DNA of 64,000 nt from Forficula auricularia (lineage: Eukaryota > Arthropoda > Insecta > Dermaptera > Forficulidae), in contig JALMQS010000082.1 of assembly GCA_024734495.1 (NCBI GenBank), forward strand, positions 822,625 to 886,624. The letters are read 5' to 3'. The notes below the pieces were generated by a model. The model saw nothing but the letters and a program-made list of their open reading frames with translations. It was not told the DNA's origin and searched no databases. Made by a program: the position numbers and the translations under genes. Positions 54,331-64,000 of this stretch are shown piece by piece (the stretch's first letter is position 1; each line of letters opens with the position of its first letter).

Positions 54331-57300
54331 GTAAGTATATTAAATAATGATTAAAAATAATAATTATTTTCTTGATTAGTTTTTGAGAATTTTTTATTTT
54401 AATATATAACTAAATATAACTAAACTTCTTGAGGATACAAATTCTCATTTAAATAGGTGTTGGTTTTATTCTTTTTTGACAAAAAAACACATTTTTATCA
54501 TTTATTTTTCTTTATTTTATTTTATTGTTACCAGGAACGTTTCGACATTTTCTATTATGTCATCATCAGCCTTGGAACAATTTAGGAACAATTTAAAGAT
54601 GGTAAAAAATTTTAGTTGTCAAATAGAATTTGAATCTGACAGATGTTTGTGATATAATTTTTAACTTTGAATGTTTATTTAATAATAATTTTTGAACCAA
54701 AGAATAATGTTATTATATATTCTAATAATTTCGATGTAAAATTTTTTTACCATCTTTAAATTGTTCCTAGGCTGATGATGACATAATAGAAAATGTCGAA
54801 ACGTTCCTGGTAACAATAAAATAAAATAAAGAAAAATAAATGATAAAAATGTGTTTTTTTGTCAAAAAAGAATAAAACCAACACCTATTTGAATGAGAAT
54901 TTGTATCCTCAAGAAGTTTAGTTATATTTGGTTATATATAAAAATAATAATATTATTGAAATAATTTACCCGGAGATTTGACTATCTTTTTTTGAAAAAT
55001 AAATAAATGGATTGTTTTCAAAAATACAACTCACGGTATAAACCAAATATATCAAGAAAGAATTTAAATTTTAAGGTCAGAATCAAGATTTAAGTAGAAA
55101 ATATTTTTACATTGCATATCAGAGGGCTCCATCCCTTCAGAAGTTGAACCCGAGTGCTAACATGCTTGCCGGGCTTGTTAGTTCGACTCTCGAGACAAAA
55201 CAGATACTGACATGAAATTTAAGAGAAGCTAAAAATCTTTACTCCATTCAACTCGAACGGATAAAGTAAATTAATAAAGTGGAGGGCGTGTGGTTTCTCA
55301 GTGAATGAAATAAAACTCAAAGAGGTTTATTTCATTCACTGTGAAACTACACTCCCTTTACTTTATTAATTAATATCATGTTTCACCTAAAACCTACACC
55401 ACTTTCCCTAAGTAAATATGGATAAAGTAAAAATCATGCTAACCTGAAAAAAGTTTTCAGTGACGGATCATTCATTAAAATAATTAACCCTAAGATTTGA
55501 CTGTCTTTTTTTGACTTGAGGGCCGAACTAACAAGTCTGGCAAGCGTGTTGGTACTCGGATTCAACTCCTGAGGGGATGGAGCCCTCTGATTATGCATTG
55601 TAAAAATATTTCCTATTTAAATGACCTTAAAATTTATATTCTTTCTTGAATAATATTGATTATATTATATAGCAGAGAGAATCTAGGAAATACCATAAAA
55701 GAAAAGACATTTATTTAACGGTATATTACTCGCATAATAAGTATTAATTAAAACAGGAATAGCAGAGAATTGGACAATAAATAAAAAACAGAGTTTATAT
55801 TAAATGGGCCAGACGTTACGCCGATTTATTTCGACTTCCTCGGTGGCCCATTTTATCACTAAGCAACGAAACATCTTTTAATCTTTTTTATTATAACTAC
55901 AATAAATTCTTGGCACTACAATATATTGAGGCCAAGAATGTATTGTAGTTATATTAAAGATGTTTCGTCGCATAGTGGAATTGTCTTTTGACAAAGAGTG
56001 ATAAAATGGGCCACTGAGGAAGTCAAAATAAATCGACGAAACGTCTGGTCCATTCAATAAAAACTCTGTATTTTGTTTATTGTCCAATTCCCTGCTATTC
56101 CTGTTTTAATTAACTTTTATTTAATTTTGAAGATAAAAGTAGGTATTTAGATAGAGAAAATCAACTAATTTGGCAATCCACATGAAATTACCATACAACT
56201 GCTTACTCTCTTATATTTAATATTTAATAAAATAAATTCCTTTGAGTTGAAGGGAGTGAAAAATCTAGCTATAATACTTATATATGTTGCATGTCAGAGA
56301 GAGATTTGTCTTAAGGGTTTGGCTACTGGCCCGGCAAGCTTAGTTAGCGCTTGGGTTCGATTCCTAAGGGGACGAACCTCTATTTTATTTTATTTATTTA
56401 TTTATTTAAAACAATGCTCTGAGGTGGCTACCTCATAGAGCAGAAACAGAAAGAATATATAACATTTAAATGAGCAAACAGAAAGAATACATACATATAG
56501 TAACATTTAAATGAGAAACAGAAAGAATATAGGTATATAGTAAGATTTAAATGAGCAAGACTCTCACAGCCCAGTGAGCAACCCAGAGTCAGCACAAGCA
56601 GGCGATTAGACCAGTGACACATTACTCCAACCCAGCTCTCTGATATGCAATGTAATAATATTTCTCTAATATCTATGGAGTCCTTTAAAGTTAAATTCAT
56701 TTTTTAATAAAATAATTTATATTCATTTACGAAAGAACCACCCCTCTTAAATTTGAGTCCATTAGCAATTAATCATATACATGTGTATTTTAAATATTAG
56801 TATCTTCTATTGTAAATTCCAGCTTTCTTTAATTTTTGTTTAAAAATTTGATTATTTTAAATTATTTTTGAACCCCACCTCTCCTCTTTTGGATCATTAG
56901 ACAGGCCGACAAAAAATTTTTTTTCCTTGTCCTAAGATTTATTTCATGATTTTCCTATTCAATGTGCATCAAAATAAAGGAAAAATACCTATATTCCATA
57001 TAAAGTTTGCTTTTGTTGTGGTTATAATAATAATAAACGACGAAAAAGGCCATTTTGACCTATTTTTGAGTCCCATTAGATATTAAACAGCAATATTTGA
57101 AATCAAAATATTTTGTTGATTTAATAGAATACAGCTTCTTCTTTGATTTTCAAATTACCACTTGTTTTTAGCTCAATTAAAACTCGAGTTATAACTAAAA
57201 ACTAAAACTACGTGATTAAAAGGATAATAAGCATAGATAAAAACATAAGGTCTTAGTTTTTGAGTTATAATTCGAGTTCTAATGAGCTAAAAACAGGTGG

Positions 57301-60300
57301 TAATTTGAAAATGAAAGAGGAAGCTGTTTTCTATTATGTCGACAAAATATTTTGATTTCAAATATTGGTGTTTAATATCTAATGGGACTCGAAAATAGGT
57401 CAAAATGGCCTTTTTCGTCGTTTATTATTGTTATAACCACTACAAAAGCAAACTTTAAAAAAAAAATCAATTTTTCCCTTCATTTTTTATGTAAAAGGAA
57501 CAGAAATTTGATATTTAAAACTTTAGTACAAAAATTGTGTTGACCGGTGTAATCAATTTGACATATAGTGAGTCATTTTCATAAGATCGTATAGGGTGTA
57601 TTTTTTTTCATTTTAATTCTTAGTAGTGCAATCAGGCTAAAAGGTAATAAGCCTTTTATACTAGAAATGATAACACAAAGGGCATCTCTTCCAGAGAGTG
57701 ATCTCGTATTTTGTGTATAATGTACCATGGTATATGCAAAATTTCTATTGATAGTTTGAACCCCACCCATTTTGGTCCCCAAAAGAAATAATGCCTTAGA
57801 TTTCAATCAAAATCTAATCAACTCTTAATCTCAATACAACAAAGCTACAGGTAAAATTTCATTTTGATATTCACACTAGTTTTTGAACTAGAGCGTACAC
57901 AAAAACTTATTAACAGATATTTTGACAAAATAATAAATATCTCGTAAAATATAGTTTTTTTCTATGTTCACTGTAATAGCTAAAAGTGTAGACCGAAACT
58001 TCATGGTTTAGCTCATTTTAATTTTATCAAAATAATTTGAACCGTTTTTTGAGATATTTCGAAAAACTTTCACACTCGAGCACAAAAATACTTGACCATA
58101 TGACCATACCCATTTGATAAATTATATATATTACCTATATATATTAAAGTGTCCGTTATTCACCAAGTTGATTTTTTTGCAGCGCCCCTAAATTTTTAGC
58201 TTATGGTCTAAAAAATAATATCAGACCAAAAACACCTCTTAATATTCATATTAAAACGATACATTTCAAATTTAAATAACAAGGGATTTTGCAAACTTTT
58301 TACATTAAATTTTTTTCTTTCGAACAAGTGAACATATAGCAACGAGAAATACATATTCTTATAGCAAATTGAACGCTCAAACAAGAAAGGTCTCTTATGA
58401 TTTTTGATAAATTCATTTCTTCAAGAGTTATTTGAAGTTTTTCTTGTAGAGCGTTCATTTTCCTACAAGAATATGTGTTTCTCTTTGTTCTATGTTCAGT
58501 TGTTCGAAAGAAAAAAAATTAAATATAAAAATTTGCAAAATCCCTTGTTATTTAAATTTGAAATGTATCGTCTTTACGACAGGGTTTATATGAATATTAA
58601 GAGCTGTTTTTGGTCTGATATTATTTTTTAGACCATAAGCTAAAAATTTAGGGGCGTTGCAAAAAAACCAACTTGGTAAATAACGGACACCCTAATATAT
58701 ATATATCAGTGGCGTGCGGTCCATGGATGCTGTGGATGCGCGGCATTCCGCAAATTCCAAAATATCAAGAATAATTTCATCCAAGTTTTATTTGAAAATT
58801 TGTAAAATTTTAAAAACATTTTCAATAAATACTATACAACTAATTCATTCAAAGTTATATAAAATTTAAAATTTACGGAGCTTTTTAAAGAATATGAAAA
58901 AAATATTCCAGATTACCTATTTAAATCACTTCAGCTATCTTGTGGAAAATACAGTGATTTTATGGGGTTTAAAATGTGAATTAATTTACATGTATTCGTC
59001 CGATGACTTTCATTTAAAATTTATAAACTGCATTAAAAAAATTAATCGTGAAAGATGAACTAAAAGGTGTTTTGGCAAAAGTATTTGCTTTAATGAAGTC
59101 CAATTGAATATTCTCTCTCTCTTTAACGAGTATCGTTTTGGTCCGAGTGCAAAAGGCCATTTCTAGAATAATAGAAATTAAGAAATTAATCTCTAATAGT
59201 TTGAAACAGGTTTGAACTTGTATCCTTGCAATTCACCTCTAATCAAAGAGAAAAGATTATTCTATCCGTGCCCTTTGTAGTTATTTTCATCCATCAGATT
59301 CTAATGAAATGATCGCTCACCCACAAATTAAATAATAAAAAAGTGATAACTTTTTCAAGACTCGGTACACTAGAGCTGCCTTAGTAATGATTAATAAACT
59401 TAAATATAAATTGTTTATTTATGGCTATACTATATATAACATCCTCTTAAAATCTCAATAGAATAATTCAAAAAATATTTTCTGCCTTTTGAACAAGAAA
59501 TTGCAAAATCTAATCAGTAGATACTATGTAGGTATTGATACAAAAGAACTTGTCGACTTTCCGTTCTTGGGTTATCGTGAATATCTGAATTTAGACACAC
59601 GAAGAGAAAAAAATCATAGTTGAAAAATATTTTTCTCCTCGTTTCAGTTATTTTAAAACACAATGAGCAAATAGCAAATATATATTTATTTTTATTCTTG
59701 ATTTAATTAATTTAATTTGTATTATTCCTTCTACAAGCTCAACAGTCAGTTTTCAACTATGAAAAGAATTGAAACATCACCAGAAGAAGCTGAAGTGAAT
59801 TGAATATAAAGGGTGTCCCAAAATTCACACAAGAAGTAATTTTGATAAAAAACACAGTTTTTAATTAAACATTGTAATTTTTTTATTAATTGATAAAGTA
59901 TACAGTATAGGGTTATGTATGGAATAGCATATCGGGTAAATGGCCTCCACGGCTTTGCTTGAACATGGCACTCTTTTGTCGAAATTCTCCATGACCTTTT
60001 TGCGTAAATGTGGCTGAATTTCGTTGAAACAGCATTCAATTTCCTCCTTCAAAGCGTGGGTGGTCGAGGGGTTGTTGGCATAAAACTTTGAGTTTAAAAA
60101 ATCCCAAAGACAACGCCGTTAAAATTGCATGATCTGGGCGGCCAATTCCGATCACTAAAACGGGAAATTATACGACCAGGAAATGACTCATCCAGTAATT
60201 AAATTATTTCTCTGGTTGTCATGTGACACCATCTTGTTGAAACCACAAGTCGTCCACATCCATATCTTGCAATTAGGGCACAAAAAACTGGATTATCATG

Positions 60301-63300
60301 TCGCAATGGCGAGCACCAATAACTGTTATTGCCTGACCAGCCCCATTTTCGAATAAGAATGGTCCGATGATGTCTCCAGCCTAAAATCCGCACCAAATAG
60401 TGATAAGAAGTGGATGCATTTGTTTCTCAACAATCACTCGTGGATTTTCTGAACCCCAAAATCGACAATTTTGTCGATTAACAAAGTCATCAAGATGAAA
60501 ATGAGCCTCATCGCTCAAGATGATTTTGTTAGAAAAATCACCATCCACTTGTTGTTGTTCCATAATCCATTCAACGAACTATCTTCGCCGATATGCTATT
60601 GCATACATAACCCTATACTGTATACTTTATGAATCATTCAATAATGTACAATTTTTAATTAAAAACCTGTGTTTTCTATCAAAATTACTTATTGCGTGAA
60701 TTTTGGGACAACCTAAATTATCCGCTCTGTTTAAATATCAATTGAAAAAAATCTAATGTTAAATTTGAAAAATTCTATGATGCAGTTATTGATAAATTTT
60801 GCAAAATGGAGCGAAGAATAAAATAAAATTTAAAAAAAAGAAGGTCTATTTTTTGGACAGCATCCCCTGGTTGAAAAGTCACCGCCCGCCACTGATTAAA
60901 CCGTTACACAATCTAGTTCATCTTCTTTAGGGAAAATATATTCGTAATGAATTTTATCTTTTTATTTAAGTATAGGTATACCCTTAATTTTTTATTTTAA
61001 TTAACTAAATTTTAGTGTTATTTGGTGATGAAATAGCAGCATTAAACCCATTCAGATTAAATAAATAATGGCTGCTCATCAAAGGTTAACGATAAGAGAT
61101 TAGGCACCTCCCTTTTTAGGTACTTTTTTTTACTTAAACTGCTACATTTTATGTCGATTATTTTTAAACAAAATTATTATATATGATTTAATGGGCACAA
61201 GAGTAGGGGTGGGAGAAAGCGCCCAGGGGACTCGAACCCTAATTTAATTAATTATTTATCATTCATTCATCATTTTACATCTAGTTATTTCTTCTTTTTA
61301 CTTTTATGTTTAACTTTTGATTAGAGGTAAAATTCAAAAAATCAATTTTCAAAGTATTACTACAAAAAAAAAAAAAAAGTTTTATCTTATAAAATATTTT
61401 CTTAAAAAGAAAAACTTGACCCTCCTCTTATTTTTACTAACATTACAAGCGATTCACTTGTAAATTAATCACAATAAGGGCCAGTTTCATAAAAATAGGA
61501 TGACCCTATGCTAGGGAAGACAGTGGAGTTAGCTCTCGAAATGTGTTTCATAAAAAAAAATATTTAATTATTCTCGTTTCTACAGTTCTACAGATAAATT
61601 CGTTTTTGGAAAAAATATATATTTTTTTTTATAAAAATAACTAAAATGCAGGGGATTTCGCTGTTGCCAACCTATTTTTCTACCCTTGACTCCGGGTGCT
61701 AACTCGACCCCTATTTTGTTTTATGAAAATCATATTATTTGGAAGTCCAGGGTAACTCTCAACCCAGAGTTAAGTAAGCCGGGGAATTTTTTTTTTAATA
61801 TGAAACTAACCCTAATAGGGATGTTTACTTTACATGTGGATCGCTTATACCAGTGTTTCCCAACCTTTTTTTTCTCGCCAACCAAAAGAAACGTCCGAAA
61901 AAATTTGACGAACCCCCTATGTAGTCGTTAATGACTTTGTGTGTCGGATGTTTTGTTTCAATATGTCTACGAAGAAGTGATGGTTTTAAACTGCTGTTGG
62001 CAAGAACTTCGTTACATATAATACAAAGCGGTTTAGGTTCCGACTCATCCCCAGTAAAATGAAAACCCAATTGTAGATAGTCGCTGTCATATTTTCGCTT
62101 TTTCCCTTTTCTATCATCATTTCCTTTGTTTTCGTCCTGTGAAACGGTACCTCACTAAAGCTTTCAGTACTATCATCTCGATTATCATGTCTCGTTTCTA
62201 AACGACCCGTTTTTAACCATCGATCCATAATAAAAATAAGCTATAATAATAATTAAATTAATAATTATTAAATCATTTACACGAGAACTTGACAGTCATA
62301 GTATCAATATCACTCAAGCTTTACAAGTGCTAAGCCTATGTATGAACGTCGGTTAATACAACACTATTCTCCAAGTATCTAATTCTAAAATCTGTAGTAA
62401 ACTGTATTAATTTGATATTTATTTCCAATTGTATTGTAAAAAAAAATATTACATAGAAGGGAAAACTGCTCCAATGATTTTAAATATAAAGCAGAACATG
62501 ATACTAATCACATTGATAAAATGTTTTAAATATAAATAAATGTTGGTAATAAAAAGAGAATAGTATTTGATTACTTGAATAAGAGGAATAAATTATAATG
62601 TATAAAATTGTTGATATAATTTGATATTGATGAAGTAATTTTGAAAAACAAATAAGGAAAAAAGAAATGAAAATATTGAAATTCATTATAGATTTCTAAC
62701 AAACAGGCAGCGAACAATCTGTTTTACAGTGGGTGTGTTCTTTAATTTTTGTGTTTTTGTTTTTTTTTGTTTTTTTGCTTTTGATTTTAATGGCGTTTTA
62801 AAAAATCCGCCATTACAATATTATTTTCGCGAACCCCCTCTGCAAACACTGCGAACCCCCAGGGGTTCGCGAACCACCGGTTGGGAATCACTGGTTTATA
62901 CTATTACTAAATACTTTAATAGAAATTTAACCCTAATACTGGATTTTAGTTTCTTTGTCATTCTGCCATCTTCTAAATAGAGGTCACCCTCATCAGGCCC
63001 CTCATTTCCATTGGCCACCCACTCTGGGCAAGCGCTCAGATCCCTCTATTACTTACTAGAAACTAATTTATTTTAATATTGATGGTAACAGAACACTTTG
63101 TATTTCTTTTAGAATTTATATTCGATTTATTTTTATTTGAGTGTTGGCGGACAAACACCTTGTGATATACCATTCTAAAATATGTATATTGACAATTTAC
63201 TATTAATTCATGTTGTATTTAAAAATTCTGTCATATAGTACTTAGTCAAAGGGGTGCCATTATACTATAAAGTGCCCAGGGGCTCCAATAGGTTAAAGAC

Positions 63301-64000
63301 GGCCCTGACTCTCATATTCTTTTGGAAAATTTCACATAAGCCTTTAGATAAAAACTTGTGTGGTGTAATTTAATATTAAAAATTAAAACTTATGTATTTA
63401 TTAATTTATTTAATTATTTTAGTATGAATTAGATTTGCCAATTGAAGTGAAAGTTGGAGCTGTTGGAAAATTGAGTCTCACAATTCCATGGAGCAGTCTC
63501 TATAGCCAACCAGTCGTCATTACAATTGAAGTAAGTACTTTAATTTTCTTGTTATGTTTATGCTATTTTGTATTATTCTGGAGTCAATTTCAAGTTCTAT
63601 TGATGTCATTTTGAGATAATAAATTTCCTTCAGAATTAAGAATTCAAATGTTATATATTCTCATTTCTTTAAAAATACCTAGAGGTTTAGCCAAATATAT
63701 ATTTTTGCCATTTTGTAATACATATTTATTCAGGGTGTATCTGTAATGCCCGGAGATAATTCAGGAGGTGATTATATGCGTCAAAATAAAGAAAAAAGTT
63801 TATACAGGGTGGGGCATAAAGATCTACTACATTTTGAAGAGGTATACAAAAATGAAAAAATTTAACTAGAAAAAACTGAATATATTTTTGAAAAGAACTT
63901 AAGATAATTTTTTTTAATGTGTTTTAAACATTATCAGACAAAAAAAAGGGGGGGGAGGTGTCAAAAATGAAAATTATTACCCTTGGAGTCAACTTAACCA
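54190..64000 (+). CDS. Vps13: VPS13 gene, 5' part, continues past the window
   Basis: Two coding exons (54190-54330 and 63423-63530) are joined by a 9.1-kb intron, both borders phase 0. Together 83 residues of chorein_N are present. VPS13 proteins are about 3000 residues or more, so more than 95% of the coding sequence lies to the right. The intron holds only repeats, and no exon between the two is expected since the family text is continuous across the junction (…[16 protein letters not shown]…). Confidence 0.9.
54405..54945. repeat. Foldback element with outward-facing hammerhead-like cores
   Basis: Arms at about 54412-54610 and 54740-54940 are near-perfect complements. Each arm carries CTGATGA…GAAACGTT: 54772-54805 on the plus strand and the complement at about 54535-54569 on the minus strand. 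See findings. Lies in VPS13 intron 1. Confidence 0.85.
55075..55645. repeat. Foldback/TIR element, about 130-bp arms
   Basis: 55075-55210 pairs with 55505-55640 (…gagggctccatccc… and its complement). The inner part (55280-55375) is a second palindrome around 'gtgaatgaaataaa', with the 'gtttcacctaaaacctacaccac' module of the hairpin family at 55380. Related text recurs at 56320-56660. Confidence 0.8.
55755..56115. repeat. Foldback element with a hammerhead-like core
   Basis: Arms of about 150 bp (attggacaataaataaaaaa…gggcca… and complement). The plus-strand arm at 56006-56055 carries CTGAGGA…GACGAAACGTC with a 9-bp closing stem. VPS13 intron 1. Confidence 0.8.
56120..57000. other. AT-rich intronic DNA with repeat fragments
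   Basis: 56320-56385 has 'gttagcgcttgggttcgattcct', a tRNA-like box B text. 56440-56540 has three approximate repeats of 'aacagaaagaatat'. No exon. Confidence 0.4.
57005..57465. repeat. Foldback element, about 190-bp arms
   Basis: 'aacgacgaaaaaggccattttgacctat' at 57034 pairs with the block ending at 57430. The same arm text forms the TIRs of the element at 46137-47763. Confidence 0.85.
57466..58145. other. AT-rich intronic DNA, relics of the 15590-type foldback
   Basis: 57880-58090 carries 'agtttttgaactag', 'attttgacaaaat' and 'gagatatttcgaaaa' text in the same order as the element at 46520-47040. No exon. Confidence 0.4.
58146..58697. repeat. Foldback element, about 230-bp arms
   Basis: agtgtccgttattcaccaag at 58150 pairs with acttggtaaataacggacac near 58670. 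Arms include 'aaatttttagcttatggtct' and its complement. Central spacer about 90 bp. Confidence 0.85.
58707..60894. mobile_element. hAT-like element carrying a nested Tc1/mariner copy
   Basis: Termini CAGTGGCGTGCGGT (58707) and, reversed, CAGTGGCGGGCGGT (ending 60894). No clear 8-bp duplication. The interior 58740-59805 has no frame. A Tc1/mariner-type element is nested at 59809-60713. Confidence 0.6.
59809..60713 (-). mobile_element. Tc1/mariner-superfamily element, internally deleted
   Basis: Ends agggtgtcccaaaattcac… and its complement, next to TA dinucleotides. Minus-strand frames: 60563-60381 ([20 protein letters not shown] with the first catalytic Asp, then [13 protein letters not shown]), 60396-60199 (shifted), and 60052-59861 ([20 protein letters not shown], the C-terminus). 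The segment with the second and third acidic residues is deleted, so it is inactive. The family differs from both mariners in the OBP-like gene introns. Confidence 0.75.
60895..61842. other. AT-rich intronic DNA
   Basis: No exon or clear repeat. 61490-61790 has partly complementary blocks (agttagctctcgaaatg/ cagagttaagtaag) that may be a decayed MITE. Confidence 0.4.
61851..62893 (-). mobile_element. Deleted hAT element with BED zinc finger start (ZBED5-like)
   Basis: Termini CAGTGTTTCCCAACC and, reversed, CAGTGATTCCCAACC. Flanking GCTTATAC / GTTTATAC (7 of 8 bases match). The minus strand encodes the N-terminus: [20 protein letters not shown] at 62228 and, after a frame shift, [14 protein letters not shown]…[20 protein letters not shown], a BED-type zinc finger (C-x2-C…H-x3-5-H). 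The catalytic and dimerisation parts are deleted. The C-terminal hAT fragment at 13318 is of the same broad type. Confidence 0.85.
62894..63422. other. End of VPS13 intron 1
   Basis: 'gtgcccaggggctcc…gacggccctgact' at 63271-63310 is a hAT-type end also seen at 39750. Otherwise AT-rich; acceptor ttattttag at 63422. Confidence 0.45.
63423..63530 (+). CDS. Vps13: VPS13, second coding exon
   Basis: Acceptor ttatttaattattttag before 63423 and donor GAA|gtaagtac after 63530, 36 codons, phase 0 at both ends. It reads [20 protein letters not shown] then [16 protein letters not shown]. The 'LP-x-V-K-x-G-x-x-G-x-L-x-L-x-I-P-W-x-x-L-Y-x-Q-P-V' text is the most conserved part of the VPS13 chorein domain, whose strands line the entrance of the lipid groove. 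Confidence 0.93.
63720..64000 (+). repeat. Repeat block at the window edge (VPS13 intron 2)
   Basis: 'tacagggtggggcataaagatct…cattatcagaca' is the reverse of 37860-38010. It is followed by a G run and the start of a 110-bp unit (tcaaaaatgaaaatt…). Confidence 0.6.

Overview
The window looks like an AT-rich, repeat-laden insect genome scaffold. Evidence for an arthropod host: spliceosomal gene structure with GT-AG introns, mariner transposases with the D,D34D signature, a Ty3/gypsy element, several hAT, Helitron and RTE-type elements, and the first coding exons of an animal VPS13. I cannot fix the order of insect. Most bases are mobile elements or their foldback derivatives; a 400-base run of N sits inside a large inverted repeat.

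Minus strand, 39,476 down to 8,166: a split gene that the six-frame view hides because its exons are only 33-160 nt. Seven GT-AG exons join with matching phases into a 160-residue protein with a signal peptide and spaced cysteines. Its second half resembles Plus-C odorant-binding proteins. The introns are 2.6-8.8 kb and are filled by transposons (mariner, hAT, Helitron, a gypsy element inside a foldback, LINE and SINE copies). At 556-588 lies a paralogous first exon with its own TATA-containing promoter, so a second tandem member of the family runs leftwards out of the window. The two copies also share the transposon that sits in intron 1.

Plus strand, 54,190 to beyond 63,530: the first two coding exons of VPS13 (chorein N-terminal domain, bulk lipid transfer at membrane contacts), separated by a 9.1-kb intron that holds a series of foldback elements, two of which carry hammerhead-ribozyme-like cores, and two hAT-type elements. 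The rest of the gene lies to the right.

The middle (39.5-54 kb) has no certain host exon. It holds hairpin elements, three copies of a hAT-like MITE with a minisatellite core, two nested LINEs, a large TIR element, a Helitron and one GC-rich exon-like block at 45,027-45,343.

Most interesting: the micro-exon secreted gene and its duplicated promoter/first exon; the minisatellite-cored MITE with perfect 8-bp target duplications; the composite foldback family with AACCGACTTC termini; the retrotransposon whose LTRs are almost identical although its frames break at homopolymers; and the hammerhead-like cores.
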